DNA from: Falsiroseomonas frigidaquae | GTDB taxonomy: Bacteria; Pseudomonadota; Alphaproteobacteria; Acetobacterales; Acetobacteraceae | NCBI RefSeq assembly: GCF_012163145.1 | Contig: NZ_JAAVTX010000004.1 | Location: 248,001-312,000, forward strand | Direction: 5' to 3' | Length of the DNA: 64,000 nucleotides | Shown: piece after piece, positions 42,837-52,116 of the stretch | How the letters are laid out: each line of letters begins with the position of its first letter | How positions within the stretch are numbered: the stretch's first letter is position 1 | Program-made: the position numbers and the translations under genes | The notes under the pieces: generated by a model | What the model was told of the DNA's origin: nothing | Databases searched by the model: none | The model's input: the letters and a program-made list of their open reading frames with translations, nothing else

Positions 42837-44036
42837 TCACAGGCCCAGAAAGGCCTTGGCGATGATGTTGCGCTGGATCTCGTTGGAGCCGCCGTAGATG
42901 GAAACCTTGCGGTAGTTGAAGAACAAGGGCGCCGCCGCATCCGCCCAATCCGGGCCGACGCTGGGCAGGTTCAGCCCCTCCTCCTCCCGGTCCGGGCGCG
43001 GCATGGCGTAGGGGCCGGCGACATCGACCAGCAACTGCGTCGATTGCTGCTGGATCTCGCTGCCCTTGATCTTGAGGATCGAGGAGGATGGGTCCGGCTT
43101 GTCGCTCGCCTTGCCGCGCTGCGCGGCGACGACGCGCATCTGCGTGATCTCCAGCGCCTTCAGCTCAATCTCGGACCAAGCCAGGCGGCGGCGGAAATCC
43201 GGGTCGTCCCAGACCATGCCCTCGCCGGCCGGCGTGTCCTGCGCCAGCCGCTTCACGCGGGCCAGGCGTTCCTTGGTCATGCCGATGCGGGCGATGCCGA
43301 TGCGTTCGTTGGAGAGCAGGAACTTGGCGTAGTCCCAGCCCTTGTTGAGCTCGCCGACCAGGTTCTCGGCGGGCACGCGCACCTCGTCGAAGAACACCTC
43401 GTTCACCTCATGCCCGCCATCGATGGTGATGATGGGCCGCAGGGTGATGCCCGGCGTCTTCATGTCCACCAGGATGAAGGAAATCCCGGCCTGCTTCTTC
43501 ACCGTGGAATCGGTGCGGACCAGGCAGAAGATCCAGTCGGCATACTGGCCGAGCGTGGTCCAGGTCTTCTGGCCGTTGATGACGAATTCCGCGCCTTCCC
43601 GCCGCGCCGTGGTCTTCAGCGATGCCAGGTCCGATCCCGCGCCGGGCTCCGAGAAGCCTTGCGCCCACCAGATATCGAGGTTGGCGGTGGAGGGCAGGAA
43701 GCGCTGCTTCTGCGCCTCCGATCCGAAGGTGGCGATGACCGGGCCGACCATGTTGACGTTGAAGCCGAGCGGCTGCGGCACCGCCGCGGATTGCAGTTCC
43801 TCGACATAGATATAGCGCTGCACCGGCGACCAATCCTGCCCGCCCCATTGCACCGGCCAGTTCGGCGTGGCGAGCCCCTTGGCGTGCAGGATGCGCTGGC
43901 TGGTCACGTAGTCGTCGCGCGCCAAAGCGCGGCCCTCGCTGACCTTGCGGCGGATGGCGAGCGGGATCTCGCTGCGGAAGAATTTGCGGAGATCATCGCG
44001 GAAGGCGATCTCGTCGGGGGTGTAGCGGAGGTCCAT
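42837..44036 (-). CDS. Acyl-CoA dehydrogenase, PimC-like large subunit
   Basis: A 399-residue acyl-CoA dehydrogenase starting MDLRYTPDEIAFRDDLRKFF, with LATPNWPVQWGGQDWSPVQ near 70, WAQGFSEPGAGSDLASLKT near 125, INGQKTWTTLGQYADW near 150 and a C-terminal YGGSNEIQRNIIAKAFLGL. The sequence resembles large subunits of pimeloyl-CoA dehydrogenase. AGGAGACGAGAC precedes the ATG at 44036. It follows the CoA ligase gene by 10 bp in the operon. Confidence 0.9.
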   Translation of the reverse strand: MDLRYTPDEIAFRDDLRKFFRSEIPLAIRRKVSEGRALARDDYVTSQRILHAKGLATPNWPVQWGGQDWSPVQRYIYVEELQSAAVPQPLGFNVNMVGPVIATFGSEAQKQRFLPSTANLDIWWAQGFSEPGAGSDLASLKTTARREGAEFVINGQKTWTTLGQYADWIFCLVRTDSTVKKQAGISFILVDMKTPGITLRPIITIDGGHEVNEVFFDEVRVPAENLVGELNKGWDYAKFLLSNERIGIARIGMTKERLARVKRLAQDTPAGEGMVWDDPDFRRRLAWSEIELKALEITQMRVVAAQRGKASDKPDPSSSILKIKGSEIQQQSTQLLVDVAGPYAMPRPDREEEGLNLPSVGPDWADAAAPLFFNYRKVSIYGGSNEIQRNIIAKAFLGL

Positions 44037-44046
44037 GTCTCGTCTC

Positions 44047-45711
44047 CTAGGCCTTGGCCGCTTCTTCGTCACGCCCGGGCTTCCGCGCTACTTCGTCGCG
44101 CCCGAGCTTTTGCGCTTCTTCGTCGCGGAGCGCGCTCGCCAGCAGCTTGCCCGCGGCGCTGCGCGGCAGGCCCTCGCGAATCTCCAGCGCGGCGGGCATC
44201 TCGTGCTTGCCGACGCGGTCGGCCAGAAATGTGCGCAGATCCTCCAGTGTGAAGGGCTGCGTGCCGGGCTTCAGGGCGCAGAACGCCTTGGCCGCCTGGC
44301 CACGATAGGCATCGGGCACGCCGATCACCACGCATTCCGCGACCGCCGGGTGCTCGTAGATCGCCTGCTCGATGGCCGCGGGATAGACGTTGAAGCCACC
44401 GGACAGGATCATGTTCTTGCGGCGATCGACCAGCGTGAAATAGCCCTGGGCATCCATCCAGCCGGTATCGCCTGTCAGGAACCAGCCGTCGGCGAAGGCG
44501 GTGGCGTTGTCATCCGGCCGGTTCCAGTAGCCGGCGAAGACATTGGGGCCGCGGATGGCGATTTCTCCGATGTCGCCGACCGCCATTTCGCGGGTGGGCT
44601 CGTCCAGCGCGACGATGCGCATCTCGATGCCCGGCAGCGGCAGGCCGATGATGCCGGCGCGGATCGGGCCATGTGGCGGGATGCGCGTGCCGGCCGGGCA
44701 GGTTTCCGTCATGCCCCAGCCGCCGCCAATGCGCAGCTTCAGCATGCGCTCGACACGCCCCTGCACTTCCTGCGGCATCGGAGCGCCGCCGGAACTGCAT
44801 TGGCGGAGCGAGGACAGGTCCCGCGCCTCGATACCCGGCACGCCCGAAATGCCGATCCACATGGTCGGCACGCCGGAGAAGGTGGTGATGCGCAGCCGCT
44901 CCACATCCTCCACCCATAGCGACGCATCGAAGCGTACCCGCAGATGGCACAGCGCGCCCTGCGCCAATTGCCGCAGCAGCACGGCGGTCAGCGCGAAGAT
45001 GTGGAACAGCGGCAGCAGCACCAGCACGCGCGCCGTGCCTTCCGGCAGATCCGTGTGGTCGCGCCAGGATCTGTAGATGGCGACGGCGGCGGTCAGGTTG
45101 CCGTGGCTCAGCATCGCGCCCTTCGGCGTGCCGGTGGTGCCGCCGGTGTATTGCAGCAGCGCCAGGTCGTCGGGCGTGATCCCGGGCCAGGAATCGGGCG
45201 GCTCGGCTTCCGGTACCACCGGGAAGTCACAGGCCGCATCCTCCCCGCCCCAACGTGCCTCCGGCGCCAGCAGCACGTCCCGCACGGCGCCTTCCGCGCG
45301 CAGCCATTCGGCATTGCTGACCAGCGCGGCGAAGCCCGTGGTGATCAGCAGCGTCGCGCCGGAATCACGCGCCTTGTGCGCCAGCTCCCGCTTCGCATCC
45401 AGCGCCGAGAAATGCACCACGCGCGCGCCCGTCCGCAGTGCCGCGAAGAAGCACAGCGGATGCCAGGGCGTGTTGGGCAGGTACAGCGCGACGCAGTCGC
45501 CCTTGCCGATGCCGCGCGCCATCAGCCCCGCCGCGATGCGGTCCGACAGCGCGCGCATCTGCGCGTAGCTCAGCACATGGCCGCGATATTCCAGCGCCGA
45601 CTTCTCCGCGAAACGCGTTGCCACCGCATCGAGAAAGCCAGGCAGGGTGCCGCGCGCAATCGGCGTGTCCCAGCGGCATTCCGGCGGGTAGGACGCCTCC
45701 CACGGGTGCAT
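44047..45711 (-). CDS. Acyl-CoA ligase (PimA-like AMP-forming) with repeated C-terminus
   Basis: A 554-residue AMP-forming CoA ligase. Signatures: YTGGTTGTPKGAMLSHGN near 190 (ATP loop), GWGMTETCPAG near 345, GDTGWMDAQGYFTLVDRRKNMI near 435 and a final PRSAAGKLL with the catalytic lysine. It activates a fatty acid or dicarboxylic acid to its CoA thioester. After the lysine, the protein ends in three nine-residue units (RDEEAQKLG, RDEVARKPG, RDEEAAKA) produced by a 27-bp DNA repeat. It begins 1 bp after the FadJ-like gene stop. Confidence 0.92.
   Translation of the reverse strand: MHPWEASYPPECRWDTPIARGTLPGFLDAVATRFAEKSALEYRGHVLSYAQMRALSDRIAAGLMARGIGKGDCVALYLPNTPWHPLCFFAALRTGARVVHFSALDAKRELAHKARDSGATLLITTGFAALVSNAEWLRAEGAVRDVLLAPEARWGGEDAACDFPVVPEAEPPDSWPGITPDDLALLQYTGGTTGTPKGAMLSHGNLTAAVAIYRSWRDHTDLPEGTARVLVLLPLFHIFALTAVLLRQLAQGALCHLRVRFDASLWVEDVERLRITTFSGVPTMWIGISGVPGIEARDLSSLRQCSSGGAPMPQEVQGRVERMLKLRIGGGWGMTETCPAGTRIPPHGPIRAGIIGLPLPGIEMRIVALDEPTREMAVGDIGEIAIRGPNVFAGYWNRPDDNATAFADGWFLTGDTGWMDAQGYFTLVDRRKNMILSGGFNVYPAAIEQAIYEHPAVAECVVIGVPDAYRGQAAKAFCALKPGTQPFTLEDLRTFLADRVGKHEMPAALEIREGLPRSAAGKLLASALRDEEAQKLGRDEVARKPGRDEEAAKA
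44050..44130 (-). repeat. Three-copy 27-bp repeat at the ligase gene end
   Basis: The core CTTCGTC recurs at 44064, 44091 and 44118, a 27-bp period, with flanking bases largely shared. It extends the reading frame by nine residues per copy. Confidence 0.82.
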
Positions 45712-45712
45712 G

Positions 45713-47773
45713 TCAGTCGGCTTTCAGGCTCGCGAAGCCACGCCCCTCGGCGGCGAGGCGGCCGAGCAGGTCGGCGGGCAGCAGCGTGTTGTCGCCCGTC
45801 GCCTCGGCAAAGGCGGCGAGCCGCGCCACCACATGCAGCAGGCCGATGGAATCCGCGTAGTGCATCGGGCCGCCGCGCCAGGCCGGCCAGTTGTAGCCAT
45901 GCAGCCAGACCACATCGATGTCACCCGGCCGCGCGGCGATGCCTTCCTCCAGGATGCGCGCACCTTCGTTCACCATGGGCAGAACGAGGCGATCCAGGAT
46001 TTCCTCCTGCCCGATTTCGCGCTGCTCCACGCCCTCGGCCGCGGCGACGCGCCGGATCAGCGCGGTAACCTCCGGATCGACGACGCCCGTGCGACTTCCC
46101 TCGGGATACAGGTAATACCCCTTGCGGGTCTTCTGGCCGAGGCGCTCCGCCTCCACCAGCGCATCGGCGACCGGCGCGCGCTTGCCCGTCGCGCGGCGGA
46201 TGCGCCAGCCGATGTCGAGGCCGGCAAGATCCGCCATGGCGAAGGGGCCCATGCGGAAACCGAAATCGGTCAGCGCCCGGTCCACCTGCTCCGGCGCAGC
46301 ACCCTCCAGCAGCAGCCGCTCCGCCTGCTGCGTGCGGCGGGCCAGCATGCGGTTGCCGACGAAGCCATGGCAGACGCCGACCACCACCGGAACCTTCGCC
46401 AATTTGCGACCGATTTCCGTCGCCGTGGCGAGCGCCTCGGGAGATGTCTCCTTCGCGCGCACCACTTCCAGCAGCTTCATCACATTGGCCGGGGAAAAGA
46501 AGTGCATCCCCAGCACGTCCTGCGGCCGCGACGTGGCGGCGGCCATCTCGTCGATGTCGAGGTAGGAGGTGTTGCTGGCCAGGATCGTGCCCGGCCTGGT
46601 CACCCGGTCGAGATGGGCGAAGACCTGCTTTTTCAGGCCCATCTCCTCGAACACCGCCTCCACCACCATGTCGGCATCGGCGGTCGCATCCAGCCCGACG
46701 GCGCCCTCGATCAGCGCCAGCCTCGCGTCACGCGCCTCGGGCGCCAGGCTGCCGCGCTTCACGCTGCTTTCGTAGGTGCCGCGGATGCGCTCCATGCCGC
46801 GGGCCAGCGCGGCGTCATCGGTCTCGATCACGCGCACCGGGATGCCGGCATTGGCGAAGCACATGGCGATGCCCGCCCCCATGGTGCCGCTGCCGAGCAC
46901 CGCCGCGCGCGCCACCGGCCGCGGCTGGGTGCCCTTGGGCAGGCCGGCGATCCGGGCGGCCTCGCGCTCCGCGAAAAAGACATGGCGCAGCGCCTTGCTG
47001 CGCGGGTCGTCCAGCAGGCGCAGGAAGGCCTCACGCTCGAAGGCCACCGCCTCCGCGAAGGGCTTTTCGAAGGCGGCGCGGACGCAGGCGATGCAATCGG
47101 CGATCTGCGGCTCCGTCGCGGCGCGCTTCGCCAGGGCGGCGGCCTCCTTCTCGAAGGCGTCGCGATCGCCCAGCCCTTCATCCCGCGCCGAGACCGGCTT
47201 CGGCTTCGGCTGCTTCACGAATTCCCGCGCCGCCTGCAGCAGGTCGCCCAGCACCACCGTATCCGCCAGCCCCGCCGCCACCGCCGCATCGGCGTCCATC
47301 GGATCGCCCGAGACCATCAGCTTCAGCGCCGCCGCAGCCCCCATCAGCCGCGGCGCCCGCTGCGTGCCGCCGGAACCGGGCAGCAGGCCCAGCTTCACCT
47401 CCGGCAGCCCCAGCTTCGCCTTCGGCCCCAGCACCCGCCAGGAGCACGCCATGGCCACTTCCAGCCCGCCGCCCAGCGCCGCGGCATGGATGGCGGCCAC
47501 CACCGGCTTGGCCGCGCCATCCAGCGCCGCCACCAGTTCCGCCAGGGTGGGCGAGGCCGGCGGCTTGCCGAATTCGGAGATGTCCGCCCCGGCGATGAAG
47601 GTGCGGCCCTCGGCGGCGATCACCAGGCCGGCGACGGAAGGATCAGCCTCCGCCCGGCGCAGCGCCTCGAACAGCCCGGCCCGGAGCGCGGCGGACAGCG
47701 CATTGACCGGCGGGTTGGAGAGCGTCGCCACCGCGATGCCGTCCACGACCTCATACCGCACCGGTTCCGCCAT
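45713..47773 (-). CDS. Bifunctional enoyl-CoA hydratase/3-hydroxyacyl-CoA dehydrogenase (FadJ/PimF-like)
   Basis: A 686-residue fusion that does two beta-oxidation steps. The N-terminal crotonase domain (about 1-190) has IAGADISEF and ALGGGLEVAMACSWR forming the oxyanion hole; the dehydrogenase part from about 290 has VLGSGTMGAGIAMCFANAGIPV, HFFSPANVMKLLEVV and GFVGNRM. It heads a minus-strand operon followed by the CoA ligase and two acyl-CoA dehydrogenases. No thiolase gene is in the cluster. The set matches pim-type dicarboxylate degradation. Confidence 0.93.
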   Translation of the reverse strand: MAEPVRYEVVDGIAVATLSNPPVNALSAALRAGLFEALRRAEADPSVAGLVIAAEGRTFIAGADISEFGKPPASPTLAELVAALDGAAKPVVAAIHAAALGGGLEVAMACSWRVLGPKAKLGLPEVKLGLLPGSGGTQRAPRLMGAAAALKLMVSGDPMDADAAVAAGLADTVVLGDLLQAAREFVKQPKPKPVSARDEGLGDRDAFEKEAAALAKRAATEPQIADCIACVRAAFEKPFAEAVAFEREAFLRLLDDPRSKALRHVFFAEREAARIAGLPKGTQPRPVARAAVLGSGTMGAGIAMCFANAGIPVRVIETDDAALARGMERIRGTYESSVKRGSLAPEARDARLALIEGAVGLDATADADMVVEAVFEEMGLKKQVFAHLDRVTRPGTILASNTSYLDIDEMAAATSRPQDVLGMHFFSPANVMKLLEVVRAKETSPEALATATEIGRKLAKVPVVVGVCHGFVGNRMLARRTQQAERLLLEGAAPEQVDRALTDFGFRMGPFAMADLAGLDIGWRIRRATGKRAPVADALVEAERLGQKTRKGYYLYPEGSRTGVVDPEVTALIRRVAAAEGVEQREIGQEEILDRLVLPMVNEGARILEEGIAARPGDIDVVWLHGYNWPAWRGGPMHYADSIGLLHVVARLAAFAEATGDNTLLPADLLGRLAAEGRGFASLKAD

Positions 47774-47872
47774 GCGCCTGCTCCCACGATTTGGGCCATC
47801 CTGTCCGTCATCCCCGCGCCATGGTCAAGGCGGACGACGCCCGGCAGGATGCGGGGCGAAAGGGAGACATCC

Positions 47873-48811
47873 ATGCCACTTCCCGCACTGCTGCAGGGCC
47901 GCCTGCGCCTGCCCGCCATCGGCGCGCCGCTGTTCATCGTCTCGAACCCGGAACTGGTCATCGCGCAGTGCCGCGCCGGCATGGTCGGCAGCTTCCCGGC
48001 CCTGAACGCCCGGCCGAAGGAGGAGCTGGACCCCTGGCTCACCCGCATCCGGGCCGCGCTGACGGACCAGGACGCGCCCTTCGCGGTGAACCTGATCGTC
48101 CATGCCTCCAACGACCGGGTGGAGCATGACCTGGCGGTGTGCGCCCGGCACCGCGTGCCCATCATCATCACATCGCTGCGCGCCCCGCATGCGGTGGTCG
48201 ATGCCGTGCATGAATGGGGCGGGCTGGTGTTCCATGACGTGACCAACCTGCGCCACGCCCGCAAGGCGATCGAGGCCGGGGTGGATGGGCTGATCCTGGT
48301 TGCCGCCGGCGCCGGCGGCCATGCCGGCACGCTGTCCCCCTTCGCCCTGGTGGCGGAGGTGCGGCGCATCTTCGACGGCCCGCTGATCCTGTCGGGCGCC
48401 ATCACCACCGGCGGGCAGATCCTGGCGGCGCAGGCCATGGGCGCGGATCTGGCCTATCTCGGCACCCGCTTCATCGCCTCCGCCGAGGCCAATGCGGCGG
48501 AGGGCTACAAGCGGATGATCGTCGAGGCGAAGGCGGAGGATGTGCTCTACACCCCCTTCTTCACCGGCATCCCCGGCAACTACCTGAAGCCCAGCATCAC
48601 CGCCTCCGGCCTCGACCCGGATGCGCTGCCGGTGGTGGACAAGACCAGCGCCAATTTCGGCACCACGCGGGTCAAGCCCTGGAAGGATGTGTGGGGCGCC
48701 GGCCAGGGCGTCGGCAGCATCACCGATACGCCGCCCGCCGCGGAGATCGTGGCGCGGCTGCGCGCGGAATACGCGGCGGCCAAGGCGGCGCTGGCAGGCG
48801 GCGACGCGTGA
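47873..48811 (+). CDS. Nitronate monooxygenase/2-nitropropane dioxygenase family FMN enzyme
   Basis: A 312-residue FMN TIM-barrel protein of the NPD/NMO family. It begins RLRLPAIGAPLFIVSNPELV and has VNLIVHASNDRVEHDL near 73-88, GLILVAAGAGGHAGTLSPFALV near 140-160, and LSGAITTGGQILAAQAMGADLAYLGTRFIAS near 175-205, the phosphate-binding region. It could oxidise nitroalkanes or act as an enoyl reductase; the reaction is not resolved by sequence. AGGGAG precedes the ATG at 47873. It is divergent from the pim-like operon. Confidence 0.88.
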   Translation: MPLPALLQGRLRLPAIGAPLFIVSNPELVIAQCRAGMVGSFPALNARPKEELDPWLTRIRAALTDQDAPFAVNLIVHASNDRVEHDLAVCARHRVPIIITSLRAPHAVVDAVHEWGGLVFHDVTNLRHARKAIEAGVDGLILVAAGAGGHAGTLSPFALVAEVRRIFDGPLILSGAITTGGQILAAQAMGADLAYLGTRFIASAEANAAEGYKRMIVEAKAEDVLYTPFFTGIPGNYLKPSITASGLDPDALPVVDKTSANFGTTRVKPWKDVWGAGQGVGSITDTPPAAEIVARLRAEYAAAKAALAGGDA

Positions 48812-48827
48812 TCGCCGCGCTGCCGTC

Positions 48828-49277
48828 CTACGCCTCCTCGAATGCGAGGTCGTCGAGATAGGGCACCAGATCCTCCAGCGGCAGGTGCGTGAGGTCCTTG
48901 TCGAGGGTGGCGCGAGGCTTGCGTTGCGTCGCATCGCCCAGTTCGTCCCGCAGCGCGCCGAGGAAGGCGGGCGGCGCCACCAGGATGACACGGCCGAATT
49001 CATCCGCCGCAGCCTCCAGCCGCTCCGCCAGCTGCCGCGCGAAGGCCTGCTTCGCCGCCTTGTGCAGATCCTGGCGCGGTTCGACGGCGTGGCGCGTGGT
49101 GCTGGCGCTTTCATGCACGCGGCCCGGACGGTCCCGCCCCTGCTCATGCGACATCGGGTTGTCGATGTCGGTGGCGTCCTGCTCACGTTCCGACCAGCGG
49201 CCACCCGGCGCGGGGCGCTGGAAGACCCGCGCATGCTGCCCATCCGCGACCAGTGCCCAATCCATCGCTGTCCGCAT
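48828..49277 (-). CDS. Host attachment family protein (eRF1-like fold)
   Basis: A 149-residue protein of the family annotated as required for attachment to host cells (baeRF-type). Visible features: WALVADGQHARVFQRP at the N-terminus, a Gly/Arg/His-rich middle with ESASTTRHAVEPRQDLHKAAKQAFARQLAERL, then GRVILVAPPAFLGALRDEL and LDKDLTHLP near the end. It probably resembles archaeal release-factor domains; its role is not established despite the name. Confidence 0.87.
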   Translation of the reverse strand: MRTAMDWALVADGQHARVFQRPAPGGRWSEREQDATDIDNPMSHEQGRDRPGRVHESASTTRHAVEPRQDLHKAAKQAFARQLAERLEAAADEFGRVILVAPPAFLGALRDELGDATQRKPRATLDKDLTHLPLEDLVPYLDDLAFEEA

Positions 49278-49448
49278 GAGACGTCTCCTCCGCGCCGGCC
49301 CGGCGCATCATCGGTCTTTCCGGTGCCGGCCTGGGATCAAACAATCGGCAAGGATGCAGGATGGCAGCGACCCGGCCGCGATTGACCGGCTTGCGGGGGC
49401 GCGCCTAGCCTCGGACCGGACAAGAAAGAAACCGGAGGATAAAGGGAC

Positions 49449-51038
49449 ATGCATCGCCGTTCGCTGCTACAGGCGGGCGCGGGTCTCGCCGCGGCCGGCC
49501 TGGCCGGCCCCGCCATCGCGCAGCCCGCCCGCACCGCCACCCTGCGCTTCGTGCCACAGGCCAATCTGACCGCGCTGGACCCGATCTGGACCAGCGCCAT
49601 CGTCACCCAGATGCACGGCTACCATGTGTTCGACACGCTCTACGCCATGGATGCGCGGCTGCGCCCGCAGCCGCAGATGGCCGAGGGGCACGAGGTTTCC
49701 GCCGATCGCCGCGTCTGGCGCATCAAGCTGCGGGAGGGTCTGAAGTTCCACGATGGCTCCCCGGTGCGCGCGGCCGACTGCGCCGCCTCCCTCGCCCGCT
49801 GGTCGAAGCGCGACCCCTTCGGGCAGATCCTGGCGGTCTCCGTCGATGAATGGCGCGCCGCGGATGACCGCACGCTGGAAATCCGCCTGAAGCGCCCCTT
49901 CCCGCTGCTGCTGGAAGCGCTCGCCAAGCCGGACGCCAACGTGCCCTTCATCATGCCGGAGCGCCTGGCGACCACCGATGCCAGCACGCAGATCGCGGAG
50001 GTGATGGGCAGCGGCCCCTACCGCTTCGTGCCGGGCGAATTCGTCTCCGGCAGCCGCGTGGTCTATGCGAAGAACGAGGCCTATGTGCCGCGCCAGGAAG
50101 CCGCCAGCGGCGCGGCCGGCGGCAAGATCGCGCATTTCCCGCGCGTCGAGTGGCACATCCTGCCGGACCCGGCGACGGCGGCCGCGGCGTTGCAGGCCGG
50201 CGAGGTGGATTGGCTGGACCAGCCGCTATCCGACCTGATCCCGACCCTGACGCGCAACCGCAATATCGAGGTCGGTGTCCTGAACGAGGCCGGCATCCTG
50301 TCCATCATGCGGCTGAACCACCTGCAGGCGCCCTTCAACAATGTGAAGGTGCGCCAGGCCGTGGCGCTGGCGGTGAACCAGGAAGACTACATGCGCTCGA
50401 CGCTCGGCGACGACCGCAGCGTCTGGCGCACCTGCCGCAGCCTGTTTCCCTGCGGCACACCCTACGGCGTCGAGGACCTGTCCGAGCTGAACGCCCCGCC
50501 GCGCAACCTGGACCGGGCGCGCGCCGCACTGCAGGCCAGCGGCTACAATGGGGAGAAGGTGGTGATCATCAGCCCCACCGACTTCCCGCTGATCGGCCCG
50601 CATGGCCATGTGACGGCTGATGCGCTGCGCCGCATCGGCTTCAACGTGGAGCTGGTGGAGACCGATTGGGGCACCGTGGTGCAGCGCCGCGTGCGGCAGG
50701 AACCGGTGGAGCGCGGCGGGTGGAGCATCTTCCACACCTATGGCTCCTCGCTGGCCTATCTCAATCCGGCGGTGTCGTCGTTGGTGAAAGGGCCGGGGGC
50801 GAATGGCTGGTTCGGCTGGTATGACAGCCCGAAGGCGCAGGAGCTGGTGCAGAACTGGCTCGACGCGCCGGACGCGGACCGGCAGCAGGCGCTGGCGAAT
50901 GAGATCAACAAGCTGGCGCAGGATGATGTGGCGACGATCCCGCTCGGCCAGTTCAACATCCGCAGCGCCTGGCGGAAGAGCATCACCGGGCATCTGAAGG
51001 GCAGCATGCCCTATCCCTGGGGCGTCCGGCCGGTGTGA
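49449..51038 (+). CDS. ABC transporter substrate-binding protein, family 5, second copy
   Basis: A 529-residue receptor of the dipeptide/nickel type. The signal MHRRSLLQAGAGLAAAGLAG is twin-arginine-like. The mature part carries ALDPIWTSAIVTQMHGYHVFDTLY, then RVWRIKLREGLKFHDGSPVRAADC and, in lobe two, VKVRQAVALAVNQEDYM. GGAGGATAAAGGGAC precedes the ATG. No permease or ATPase genes are adjacent. It is not closely similar to the family 5 receptor at 18.3 kb. Confidence 0.91.
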   Translation: MHRRSLLQAGAGLAAAGLAGPAIAQPARTATLRFVPQANLTALDPIWTSAIVTQMHGYHVFDTLYAMDARLRPQPQMAEGHEVSADRRVWRIKLREGLKFHDGSPVRAADCAASLARWSKRDPFGQILAVSVDEWRAADDRTLEIRLKRPFPLLLEALAKPDANVPFIMPERLATTDASTQIAEVMGSGPYRFVPGEFVSGSRVVYAKNEAYVPRQEAASGAAGGKIAHFPRVEWHILPDPATAAAALQAGEVDWLDQPLSDLIPTLTRNRNIEVGVLNEAGILSIMRLNHLQAPFNNVKVRQAVALAVNQEDYMRSTLGDDRSVWRTCRSLFPCGTPYGVEDLSELNAPPRNLDRARAALQASGYNGEKVVIISPTDFPLIGPHGHVTADALRRIGFNVELVETDWGTVVQRRVRQEPVERGGWSIFHTYGSSLAYLNPAVSSLVKGPGANGWFGWYDSPKAQELVQNWLDAPDADRQQALANEINKLAQDDVATIPLGQFNIRSAWRKSITGHLKGSMPYPWGVRPV

Positions 51039-51047
51039 TTTGCGAAG

Positions 51048-51073
51048 CCCTCCCCCGCGAATGCGGGGGAGGG
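51048..51073. terminator. Perfect 11-bp CCCTCCCCCGC palindrome, terminator or dispersed repeat
   Basis: Arms 51048-51058 and 51063-51073 pair perfectly around GAAT, 10 bp after the receptor stop. No U-tract follows. It resembles the CCCTC/GAGGG element at 16868-16897 and probably is the same kind of dispersed intergenic palindrome. Confidence 0.65.
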
Positions 51074-51213
51074 AGAAAGGCCAGCCTTCTTCACCGCCTC
51101 ATTAACCAGTGCCGAATCTCTCGAGAAGTGTATCACCTTCGTCGTCTGACGACATGGAAGTCGAATAGCGCCATTTACTTTGCACAACCCAACTTAAATA
51201 TTTTGCTTAACGC

Positions 51214-52116
51214 CTATTCTTTCCTGCGAGCGAATGGCTGCCAATCGCCCTTTCCGCTCAATATCGTTGAAATCCAATTCCGAAACGACCGAGCGTCTAA
51301 CAGCGCATCGAAAATATTCATGAATTCGATGATGTGGTCGATCTGGCACACGGCCACCAAGAACGACGAATGCCGTCCCTTATTATATGTTTTGTGTGTT
51401 TCAATTTCTGCGTCAAACCGCATGGTGCAGTACGGTATATCCTGAACCTCAATTTTGTTTTCTCGCGCAATGCAAGATTTGAGAGGACCATCGATAACGA
51501 TGAGCGGCACAAAAAATTTCGCGACCGCATTTCCTTTCTGCGGCCAATGCTCGATGCTTCGCTGCTCTTGCCACTCGGCAATTGCCGCCTTTACGGCAGA
51601 ATACATCGCCTCTCGAAAAAAATTGGCGCTAAACTGATTTTTCGTGTCTCGTTCTGAGCGTGATAAATGCTTGACGACGGACCTGCCGATAAGATCTCCG
51701 AAGACAGACCCTCCTAGAAAAGTATTATGGTATGAGTAATGTTCAGCGTCACCGCCCAAATTCCGCTGAGCGAAAAAAGGGGTTGTTGCGCCAGCAGTGT
51801 CCCAAATGGTTTTCTGCGAGAGGAAGACGATTGCGGGGGCAGTCGAAGTCTTGACATCCGCCACCAGATAAAATTCCGCTTCGACTAGATGCCGACCACG
51901 ACGAAAGTGACACTGAGTGAAGGTGGCGAAATCGATTTCACGTTGCTTTTTTGTCTCGTCGTCGGTATAGAAAGGGCTTGGATGCACATCATAGCCAGCG
52001 CTGAGCAGGCGCTGATGGCATCTAATTTCCCCAGAAAAGCCGACCTCGCCGCTCAGTAGGCGCGCAAGATCCGCGTTGCTCAGAGCACCGTCAGCTTCAC
52101 CGATCTTGACGCTCAT
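51214..52116 (-). CDS. Putative PD-(D/E)xK nuclease-like protein, AT-rich, coupled to gatB
   Basis: A 300-residue protein not belonging to any gat function. A helix with Glu30 ([12 protein letters not shown]), then [17 protein letters not shown] with REID at 59-62, and [10 protein letters not shown] with Asp87-x-Lys89 are in the order and spacing of a PD-(D/E)xK nuclease core; [12 protein letters not shown] at 201-212 occurs in similar uncharacterised proteins. The gene is visibly AT-rich and uses codons (ata, tta, aga) rare in its neighbours, which suggests horizontal transfer. Yet it starts in an ATGA overlap with the gatB stop. Nuclease assignment is by eye and needs profile confirmation. 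Confidence 0.62.
   Translation of the reverse strand: MSVKIGEADGALSNADLARLLSGEVGFSGEIRCHQRLLSAGYDVHPSPFYTDDETKKQREIDFATFTQCHFRRGRHLVEAEFYLVADVKTSTAPAIVFLSQKTIWDTAGATTPFFAQRNLGGDAEHYSYHNTFLGGSVFGDLIGRSVVKHLSRSERDTKNQFSANFFREAMYSAVKAAIAEWQEQRSIEHWPQKGNAVAKFFVPLIVIDGPLKSCIARENKIEVQDIPYCTMRFDAEIETHKTYNKGRHSSFLVAVCQIDHIIEFMNIFDALLDARSFRNWISTILSGKGDWQPFARRKE

Noticed and set aside
45710-47872. Upstream extension of the NMO/NPD frame
   Set aside because: The open frame runs antisense through the FadJ-like gene; the family start and a ribosome binding site are at 47873.
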